Translations under genes and position numbers: made by a program
Notes under the pieces: model-generated
Database searches by the model: none
Seen by the model: only the letters and a program-made list of their open reading frames with translations
What the model was told of the DNA's origin: nothing
Part shown: piece after piece, positions 1-5,542 of the stretch
How positions within the stretch are numbered: the first letter of the stretch is position 1
Layout: every line of letters starts with the position of its first letter
From: CAYMKL01 sp964390805
Lineage (GTDB): Bacteria; Chloroflexota; Anaerolineae; VGOG01
Reading direction: 5' to 3'
NCBI GenBank assembly: GCA_964390805.1
Contig: CAYMKL010000179.1
Coordinates: forward strand, 1-11,246
DNA length: 11,246 bases

Positions 1-206
1 TCTGTTCCAACGCCTTTATCTCGACCTTGAGGGCTATCGCCGATTCGCCTAATCGACCTACCACTATATGTGACCTTTCCCTGCGAAATCCCAAAGAGCC
101 ATCAGAGTAAGAGGAGAAGCATCTCCAATGAAAAGCGTTTCTGTTATTTGGGTTCGAATCATAACGATTCCCTCAACTGATGTTGTTCCAGCACAGGCAA
201 ATGCAC
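1..206. other. Left-edge region after the permease, no identified gene
   Basis: Nothing here is firmly a gene. On the plus strand, bases 2-52 form an open frame running in from the window edge and ending LEGYRRFA-stop. It could be the C-terminus of a convergent gene, but 16 residues are too few to name. On the minus strand, an ATG at 162 preceded by GAGGG opens a 32-codon frame (64-162) that resembles nothing I recognise. A short perfect inverted repeat (GGAGA-AGCA-TCTCC, 113-126) has no T-run and is not a convincing terminator. The Wzt-type ATPase usually paired with the upstream permease does not start in these 206 bases. Confidence 0.3.
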
Positions 207-1076
207 CTATGCACCCATACGTGCAATCAAGTGCGGCATGGCCACTCGATAGAGCACCCAGCCCACCAGCATCAAACCAAAAGTGATGCCTGTGATGAGC
301 AGAAAACCGCCTGGCTGGGATACCGTGCCGCTGGTCAGCAACTCCCTGGTTGTGAGCAGCAGTTGGCTCACCGGGTTGATCTGGGCCAGCTGCGAAGCCG
401 GCCAGGTGGTCGGCGGCGGGTAGACCACCGGCGTGACGTAGAACCACAACGTGGTGATGATGGTCAGCCCCCGCTGGATGTCCCCGTAAAGCATTCCCAA
501 CGGCGCCAGCAGCAGGCCGATCATCAGCCCCAGCGCCATCAGCGCCAGGATGCCAACCGGAGCCAGGAGAACCGTCGGCGGAACGGCAATGCGAAACCAG
601 AGGAACACCACCAGCATCAGGACCAGGCGGATGGCAAAGTTGAACAGTACTTCGCCCAGGCCGGCCAGGATCAGTGCCTCCCTGGGGAAGTTGATCTTGG
701 CCAGCATAGACCTGGACGAGGTGATCAACTTGATCGGGCTGTTCAGGGCCTCCACAAACCCCTGCCAGAGCAGCGTGCCCACCATAACGTAGGCCGGATA
801 GGGAATGTCCGTTGCGCCTACGTTGAGGATTTGCTGCGAATTGAGGAACACCCATACCAGTGTGGTGACGACGGGGGGCAGGAAGGCCCAAAGGTAGCCC
901 AGCAACGATTGGCGGTACTGCGCGCTGATGTTGCGCACCAAGAGGCGCCAGGCCAGCTCCCGCGAGGCCAGCAGATCAATCACCATGCTACGCACCAACT
1001 GGCGCGGTCGGCGCAGTTGGGATTCGGGCGTGTAGACCACTTCGGGCAAACGATCAGACGTTTCGGCTAAGGCCAT
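207..1076 (-). CDS. ABC-2 type polysaccharide/polyol-phosphate export permease (Wzm-like)
   Basis: This is the membrane subunit of an ABC exporter that moves a polyprenyl-linked glycan across the cytoplasmic membrane. The 289-residue length is usual for the Wzm/TagG family. A cytoplasmic N-terminus of about 50 residues leads into the amphipathic RNISAQYRQSLLGYLWAFL segment (49-67), typical of these permeases. It is followed by about six hydrophobic segments (roughly 64-80, 95-110, 136-160, 168-190, 203-220 and 257-276) and the conserved NPVSQLLLTTRELL stretch (234-247). The ATG overlaps the TAA of the upstream oxidoreductase (TAATG), implying translational coupling. The partner ATPase (Wzt) is not in the window and would be expected further left. 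Family assignment is firm; the exported glycan is unknown. Confidence 0.9.
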   Translation of the reverse strand: MALAETSDRLPEVVYTPESQLRRPRQLVRSMVIDLLASRELAWRLLVRNISAQYRQSLLGYLWAFLPPVVTTLVWVFLNSQQILNVGATDIPYPAYVMVGTLLWQGFVEALNSPIKLITSSRSMLAKINFPREALILAGLGEVLFNFAIRLVLMLVVFLWFRIAVPPTVLLAPVGILALMALGLMIGLLLAPLGMLYGDIQRGLTIITTLWFYVTPVVYPPPTTWPASQLAQINPVSQLLLTTRELLTSGTVSQPGGFLLITGITFGLMLVGWVLYRVAMPHLIARMGA

Positions 1077-2176
1077 TACCGATGCCCCTCCTCGTAGATT
1101 CGCTCAATCAATTGCATCACCTTGAGGGCGTCTGCAGAATCGCCAGATTGGACCGGCTTCCCCTCCCGGATCGCCGTCACAAAGTCGGCGATCTCCAGCG
1201 CCCAGGAATCATCTCTGTCGAAGAAAATGGTCTCTTCCCGCGGCCTTCCGAAGGCGAAGGACTCGTCCTCGAACTGACGCCTGGCAAAGGTGAGGCTCTC
1301 ATCCCCGTAACTGCGCGTGGAAGTGAGCAGGCCATTGACGTTGATATATCCGCCCTGAAGGCATATCTCCAGCACAAAGCGATGTTTCCACTGGGTGGCA
1401 GAAGAATGCAGCATCGCCACCTGGCTATGCTGGTTGCGCAGGATGGCAAAGGCGTTGTCCTCCACCGGGATGTCCCAGAAGGACGTGGTGACGACACTCT
1501 GCACCTCAGTGAACTCGCCACAGAAGTATCGAAACAAATCGAGCATGTGAATGCCCTGATCCAGCAAGATACCGCCGCCGGCAACGTTGGCATCGTTGCG
1601 CCACGAATTCTCAAACTGGATGCCTCCGCACTTGCCGTACACCCCGCGCATCCACAGAATCTCACCAAATCGCCCGCTGTCCACCATGGACTTAGCTTCC
1701 ATGATGGCGTAATGGTAGCGGTGATTGAAGCCGAACTTCAGTTTCAGGCCCGGGTTGGCACGCTCCGCCTCAATGATTCGCTCCACATCTTCCACGCAAC
1801 GCCCCGGTGGCTTCTCGCAGAAGACGTGTTTTCCGCTGTTCAACGCCTGGATCACCACATCGGGTGCGACACTGTTGTAAGCACATACGAACACAACGTC
1901 CAGATCGTCTTCCACCAATTGGCGGAAATCGCTGTAAAAGCAGAGACCGGGAAGTGCGTGCGCTCGCTCTGGGTTCACGTCACAGATGGCCTGCAACTCC
2001 AGGTCGGGATGCTCCTGGATGTGCCGGGCCCGTTTCGTCCCCACCTTGCCCAATCCTACGATGCCTACCCTCAGTAGATCCGTCGCCCGCTGGACAGCAC
2101 CAGCGTGCGCTGTCGGCTCAAGGACACTTGCAGGTGTAAGAGAGGTACCAACATCAGACAGTCGTCCAATGATCAC
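1076..2176 (-). CDS. Gfo/Idh/MocA family NAD(P)-dependent oxidoreductase
   Basis: This is a probable sugar or nucleotide-sugar dehydrogenase acting in the cytoplasm. The N-terminal Rossmann domain shows the GLGKVG dinucleotide loop (41-46) and the family EKPPG motif (121-125) with the catalytic-type Lys122. The C-terminal alpha/beta domain carries the GGGILLDQGIHMLDL stretch (200-214), with Asp206 and His210 in the usual DxxxH arrangement. The length of 366 is normal. The start is a GTG at 2174-2176 that overlaps the methyltransferase stop (GTGA) and is preceded by GGAGAG. About 35 residues precede the Rossmann strand, longer than usual, but I saw no better in-frame start. In this context it most likely makes a keto or deoxy sugar precursor. 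The substrate cannot be deduced from sequence alone. Confidence 0.88.
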   Translation of the reverse strand: MIIGRLSDVGTSLTPASVLEPTAHAGAVQRATDLLRVGIVGLGKVGTKRARHIQEHPDLELQAICDVNPERAHALPGLCFYSDFRQLVEDDLDVVFVCAYNSVAPDVVIQALNSGKHVFCEKPPGRCVEDVERIIEAERANPGLKLKFGFNHRYHYAIMEAKSMVDSGRFGEILWMRGVYGKCGGIQFENSWRNDANVAGGGILLDQGIHMLDLFRYFCGEFTEVQSVVTTSFWDIPVEDNAFAILRNQHSQVAMLHSSATQWKHRFVLEICLQGGYINVNGLLTSTRSYGDESLTFARRQFEDESFAFGRPREETIFFDRDDSWALEIADFVTAIREGKPVQSGDSADALKVMQLIERIYEEGHR

Positions 2177-3201
2177 CTTTCACTCTCCGATACCTTCCTT
2201 GCCACCACACGCAAGTGCGAACTGAGCAGATTTTCCTGAAGAAACTGCTGCAGCCTGCGTTTGGCGTAGGTGTCTCGGTGCTTCAGAAAGTACCTCAGAA
2301 AGCGCGGCACATCGGCATCCGGTCGCTCTTGCAACACCCGTTCGATCATCTGCACGTCCAGTTGGCCGGGTGTGCTGGCCTCCAGGATTTCGAAACCCGC
2401 TCTGGTAAGCAGCTTGCGCACTCCCTCGACGGAGAGCAGGTTGATGTGCTCAAGCGGGAATACCGTCGAGTGTTCCCACAACACCTGAACGTCAAATCCG
2501 CTGCCTGAGCGAGCGGTGATGACAAGCAAACCGCCTGGCCCCAGAGCCTCGTGCGCAGCCAGCACCAGGTCAAAAGGGCTTGCCTGGTGTTCCAAGACGT
2601 CAAACGCTGCGATCAGCCTGGCGTTCACGCCCTTCAGATCCGCCAGGTCGTCAATCGTTGCCAGCGAGTTCGCCGGCGTAGTCAAGGACTCCGGCAATGA
2701 GCAAAGGGGCTTCACAGCGATGAGCGGACCGACCTGTCGCCGCTGCAGTTCGGCCAGATAGTCCGATGAGCGAGTTTCCATGTCCACGACCGGCCGTTGT
2801 CCATCCGGCCTTACACGTTCGCACAGTTCAGATACCCACTCTGCCCGGTGCGCGGCCAGCTCCTTAACACGTCGGCCCATCGCCTCGCGATACTCGTCGC
2901 TGCGCCGGAATGCGGCCGCTGGCGAGTGCAGCAAGTACCAGTCCAGCAGCGAGCCGGACGGCCGGGGCGAGACAAAGAGCGTAGCGCAGACCCGACAACT
3001 CCAGTAAGTGTAGCCATGCTTCTTAAAGGCCAGTTCCCTGTCCGTCGAGGCGCAGGCCGGACACGCCATCTCGACAAAGTCCCCCTGCCGTTCCAGCAAC
3101 TCCTTGGCTGACGCGACGCAGACATCCATCAAACGCTGATAGAGACCCGGCGGATGAACTTCCATCTCATCCAGGTGCTCCTCAACCGTGACCCGTTTCA
3201 A
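2173..3201 (-). CDS. Zinc-ribbon class I methyltransferase-like protein with an eroded SAM motif
   Basis: This is a 342-residue protein of the methyltransferase type found in sugar clusters. An N-terminal helix of about 45 residues precedes a CxxC...CxxC zinc ribbon (Cys47, Cys50, Cys69, Cys72). A Rossmann-like methyltransferase region follows, with the post-motif signature AFDVLEH (199-205), EALGPGGLLVITA (218-230) and HINLLSVEGVRKLLTRAGFE (252-271). Oddly, the SAM-binding motif I, normally a DxGxGxG-type loop, reads VVDMETRSSDYL (138-149) and has no glycines. The protein may therefore not bind SAM normally and could be a non-catalytic or divergent member. The start is a TTG chosen because AGGAGG lies seven bases upstream. 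It overlaps the stop of the preceding frame (TTGA), and the 3' end overlaps the oxidoreductase start. The zinc ribbon could bind a protein partner or the substrate. Confidence 0.75.
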   Translation of the reverse strand: MKRVTVEEHLDEMEVHPPGLYQRLMDVCVASAKELLERQGDFVEMACPACASTDRELAFKKHGYTYWSCRVCATLFVSPRPSGSLLDWYLLHSPAAAFRRSDEYREAMGRRVKELAAHRAEWVSELCERVRPDGQRPVVDMETRSSDYLAELQRRQVGPLIAVKPLCSLPESLTTPANSLATIDDLADLKGVNARLIAAFDVLEHQASPFDLVLAAHEALGPGGLLVITARSGSGFDVQVLWEHSTVFPLEHINLLSVEGVRKLLTRAGFEILEASTPGQLDVQMIERVLQERPDADVPRFLRYFLKHRDTYAKRRLQQFLQENLLSSHLRVVARKVSESER

Positions 3202-3484
3202 TGCGCAACCTCCTCTGGCTCACTGCTGGTCCCTTCCGCACGCGCTTGAGCCAGTATTGCCAGGGTTTCCCGATGTACTGCTTGGGGAGCCGTGATGCGG
3301 AAAACGTCCTGTGTACCAGGAATTCCTCGACCGCTATGTCGACTCTTGTCACCAAATCGAAGCGGCCTTTAGAAACGTAGCTGACTTGTCCGAAGTAATC
3401 CAGCAAGAGCTCACCAGCAGCGGTCACAACCTCTGCCGCAAACGTAGACATATCGCGGTGTTCCTTAAGTTCTGCTGGAATCAA
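3198..3484 (-). pseudogene. Inositol monophosphatase family remnant, internally deleted and frameshifted
   Basis: The N-terminal part from the ATG at 3451 (preceded by AAGGAA) matches the start of IMPase-family proteins: AAGELLLDYFG, a Lys-Gly pair, then DLVTRVDIAVEEFLV. It lacks everything that follows in the family, including the metal-binding GEE, DPIDGT and WD motifs. After VEEFLVHR the frame runs into a sequence with no family resemblance and stops at 3182. In the next minus-strand frame, from about 3312 to the TGA at 3198-3200, the sequence reads VFRITAPQAVHRETLAILAQ, like the C-terminal helix of the same family (APxVHxExLAxL). That frame ends in a TTGA overlap with the methyltransferase start, as expected of the original gene end. 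The simplest reading is a gene of about 260 codons that lost about 180 codons with a frame change. A TTG at 3484 overlapping the fcl stop is an alternative start. An assembly join could give the same picture. Confidence 0.55.
3209..3214 (-). promoter_or_regulatory. Strong ribosome binding site deciding a TTG start
   Basis: On the minus strand AGGAGG is followed by a seven-base spacer and the TTG at 3199-3201. It is the best Shine-Dalgarno match I noticed in the window, and it supports the TTG as the methyltransferase start. Confidence 0.8.
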
Positions 3485-4614
3485 ATTAGTTTCTCCGCTT
3501 CCGCCTTGCCATGCGAAACGGTTTCAGGTGTGCATTCTACCTGCGTTGAACGCTCAACGGACTCGTACCACTCGACCGTCCTTCGCAACCCTTCCTCAAA
3601 TGGCGTCTGTGCCCGGAATCCAAACAGTTTCTCCGCCTTGCTGGTATCCAGGCACCGCCTGGGCTGGCCATCAGGCTTACTCGCGTCCCACACAATCTCC
3701 CCCTCAAACTCCGTCAGCCGGGCGATCAGGTGCACCAGGTCGCGGATGCTGATCTCCATACCCGAACCCAGGTTCACCGGCTCGCTCTCGTTGTACCACT
3801 CCGTCGCCAGCAGGAGACCCTCCGCCGCGTCCTCCACATACAGGAACTCCCGCGTCGGCTTCCCCGTGCCCCAGACGACGATGTGATCATCGCCCCGTTC
3901 TTTGGCCTCCAGGCACTTGCGGATCAGGGCTGGGATGACGTGGGAACTTTCGGCGTCGAAGTTATCCCCCGGCCCGTAGAGATTGGTCGGCAAGAGGAAG
4001 ATCGAGTTGAAACCATACTGCTGGCGATAGGCCTGGGACTGTACCAGTAGCATCTTCTTGGCCAGGCCGTAGGGAGCGTTGGTTTCCTCCGGGTAACCAT
4101 ACCACAGGTCTTCTTCCTTGAAGGGCACAGGGGTGTATTTAGGGTAGGCGCAGACTGTGCCGATGGCCACGAACTTTCCTACGCCGAATTTCCAGGACTC
4201 ATGAAAGAGTGGTATGCTCATCATTAGATTGTCATAGAAGAACTCGGCCGGGTGCGCGCGGTTGGCACCGATGCCGCCGACGCGGGCGGCCAGGTGGATC
4301 ACGATGTCGATTTCGGATTTCGGACCCTTCGACGGGTTCAGGGCGGCGTTTCGGATTGCGGATTTTGGAGCGACATCGTAGAACAGTTGGCGGATGGCAT
4401 TGATGTCACGGAGGTCGTACTGGCTGGTACGGGGCACGATGATTTCTGCCGCGCCCCGTTCTCGGAGCTTCTCGACAACGAAGGAGCCGAGGAAGCCGGC
4501 ACCGCCAGTGACGATGACGCGCTTGTCGCGCCAGAATTCCTTGCTATCTGGCCAGTTCGTTTCAGGTTGCACGTTGGCCTGTTGCACGTTAGAATGTTCT
4601 ACGTTGCACATCAT
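3481..4614 (-). CDS. fcl: GDP-L-fucose synthase-like NAD-dependent epimerase/reductase
   Basis: This is an extended short-chain dehydrogenase. Canonical members convert GDP-4-keto-6-deoxymannose to GDP-L-fucose using NADPH. Visible features are the GGAGFLG dinucleotide loop (37-43), HLAARVGGIGANR (107-119), the catalytic region GTVCAYPKYTPVPFKEEDLW (152-171), the YGLAK Tyr-Lys pair (Tyr182, Lys186) and LPTNLYGPGDNFD (208-220). The combination VGGIGANR plus NLYGPGDNFD points to GDP-fucose synthase rather than UDP-glucose epimerase. At 377 residues it exceeds the usual 310-320. The excess comprises an N-terminal extension of about 28 residues from repeat-like DNA, a 19-residue insertion (84-102) between DVAP and DIVIHL, and a C-terminal tail after about residue 350. 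The ATG lacks a clear ribosome binding site. The stop overlaps the next frame by four bases. The GDP-mannose 4,6-dehydratase expected to supply its substrate is not in the window. Confidence 0.82.
   Translation of the reverse strand: MMCNVEHSNVQQANVQPETNWPDSKEFWRDKRVIVTGGAGFLGSFVVEKLRERGAAEIIVPRTSQYDLRDINAIRQLFYDVAPKSAIRNAALNPSKGPKSEIDIVIHLAARVGGIGANRAHPAEFFYDNLMMSIPLFHESWKFGVGKFVAIGTVCAYPKYTPVPFKEEDLWYGYPEETNAPYGLAKKMLLVQSQAYRQQYGFNSIFLLPTNLYGPGDNFDAESSHVIPALIRKCLEAKERGDDHIVVWGTGKPTREFLYVEDAAEGLLLATEWYNESEPVNLGSGMEISIRDLVHLIARLTEFEGEIVWDASKPDGQPRRCLDTSKAEKLFGFRAQTPFEEGLRRTVEWYESVERSTQVECTPETVSHGKAEAEKLI
4309..4365 (-). repeat. 57 bp in-frame repeat-like insertion inside the epimerase gene
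   Basis: The insertion encodes KSAIRNAALNPSKGPKSEI between two family-conserved blocks that are normally contiguous (vaP-DIVIHLAA). On the minus strand it begins AAATCCGCAATC and ends AAATCCGAAATC, an 11/12 direct repeat. It contains CCCTGAACCCGTCGAAGGG, which is partly palindromic. Such low-complexity ATCCGAAATCCG strings look like intergenic repeat DNA rather than codon-constrained sequence. The outer flanks also carry an inverted pair, CGATGTCG (4302-4309) and CGACATCG (4371-4378), which may be chance. The length is a multiple of three, so the reading frame survives. Confidence 0.6.
4566..4609 (-). repeat. Short direct repeats forming the epimerase N-terminal extension
   Basis: On the plus strand GTTGCACGTT occurs at 4566-4575 and again at 4581-4590, and a related ACGTTGCAC follows at about 4601. 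They encode the NV(Q/E)-rich start of the epimerase (residues 4-16), which precedes the conserved fold. Either the gene recruited repeat DNA as a new 5' end, or translation starts further in; I saw no better supported start. Confidence 0.5.
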
Positions 4615-4674
4615 GTCGGGTGTTTGAGGTTAAGCAGGGCTTGAGGAATCATGGATGAAGCGCTGATACGATGC

Positions 4675-5418
4675 CTACAGATAGCGAAATCGGAAAATGT
4701 ACCACAGGGCTTTCACCCCATCCCGCCAAGTGATCTTCTTGCCCTCGTCATACGTTCGACCATAGTAATGAATACCTGTTTCGTAGATCCTCCAACGCTT
4801 ACTTCTTGCCACCTTTACAGTAAACTCTACCTCAAACCCAAAGTCGTCGCTCACCAGATGCAGACCGTCGAGCACCTCCCGACGGAACATCTTGTAGCAC
4901 ACCTCAATGTCACTCAATGTGATGTCACACAGAATGCTGACAAGTGACGAAATGATCTTGTTGCCCAGGAAGTGATGCCAGTATAGCGCTCGGTGGGGCT
5001 TGCCGTAGAAGCGAGAGCCGTACACCACGTCGGCCTTGTCCTCAGCCACGAGCTGATACATCTCATACCAGTCCCTGGGATCGTACTCCAGGTCGGCATC
5101 TTGGATTACGATCACATCGCCGGTCGCCTCCTGAAAGCCCCGCCTCAGGGCAGCACCCTTGCCTCGATTCCGTTCCTGGAATACGACTTTCAGATTCTCG
5201 ACCCGCAAGTTATCCTCAAGCAGCTCGCTCAACACTACTCCTGGGTTCCGGGACACCTCGGTTGTGACAAGCTCCTGCAACAGTTCCCGGGTCCCATCCG
5301 TGGAGCCATCATCAACAACGATGATCTCCTTTGGGATATCAACGTCTTGCACCCTGCTCAAAACCCGGCCAATGTAGGATCGTTCATTGTACACCGGGAT
5401 GATCACAGAAAGCCTCAT
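4675..5418 (-). CDS. Family 2 glycosyltransferase, DPM1/polyprenyl-phosphate type
   Basis: This is an inverting GT-A glycosyltransferase, probably transferring a sugar from a nucleotide donor to polyprenyl phosphate or a lipid-linked acceptor at the cytoplasmic face. Its 247 residues show SVIIPVYNE (4-12), the nucleotide-binding DDGSTDGT (36-43), NRGKGAALRRGF (84-95), the metal-binding QDADLEYDP (106-114), then SDIEVCYKMFRREVL (169-183) and DDFGFEVEF (191-199). These are all typical of the dolichyl-phosphate mannosyltransferase-like branch. There is no transmembrane extension, so it is soluble or peripheral. Compared with close relatives, residues 52-73 look like an extra loop between the donor loop and the next strand. 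The ATG has no clear Shine-Dalgarno sequence. The gene is separated from the BY-kinase by 124 bp and from the epimerase by 60 bp. Confidence 0.88.
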   Translation of the reverse strand: MRLSVIIPVYNERSYIGRVLSRVQDVDIPKEIIVVDDGSTDGTRELLQELVTTEVSRNPGVVLSELLEDNLRVENLKVVFQERNRGKGAALRRGFQEATGDVIVIQDADLEYDPRDWYEMYQLVAEDKADVVYGSRFYGKPHRALYWHHFLGNKIISSLVSILCDITLSDIEVCYKMFRREVLDGLHLVSDDFGFEVEFTVKVARSKRWRIYETGIHYYGRTYDEGKKITWRDGVKALWYIFRFRYL

Positions 5419-5542
5419 GCGTGTGCACCATGCCGCACCGCCAAGTGCGAGTCCGAAAAGCTAGCGATGCTGGTGCCCAGGATCGTTTGCACGTTCCAAC
5501 ATGTAAGGTTCCAGTGCCTCCGTTCCCTTACCCCCTGACCCC

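Noticed and set aside
113..126. Terminator after the permease
   Set aside because: The stem is only five base pairs with no T-run, and it lies 80 bp beyond the stop.
180..1070. Long plus-strand open frame opposite the permease
   Set aside because: It is rich in Gln, His and Arg with no recognisable domain, and it is antisense to a clear permease gene.
1082..2077. 331-codon plus-strand open frame opposite the oxidoreductase
   Set aside because: It mirrors the codon bias of the real minus-strand gene. The minus frame carries all the Gfo/Idh/MocA motifs; this one carries none.
4302..4378. Terminal inverted repeats CGATGTCG/CGACATCG defining a mobile element in the epimerase gene
   Set aside because: Both arms encode conserved residues of the enzyme (YDVA and DIVI), so the symmetry can arise by chance. 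I keep only the 57 bp insertion itself.
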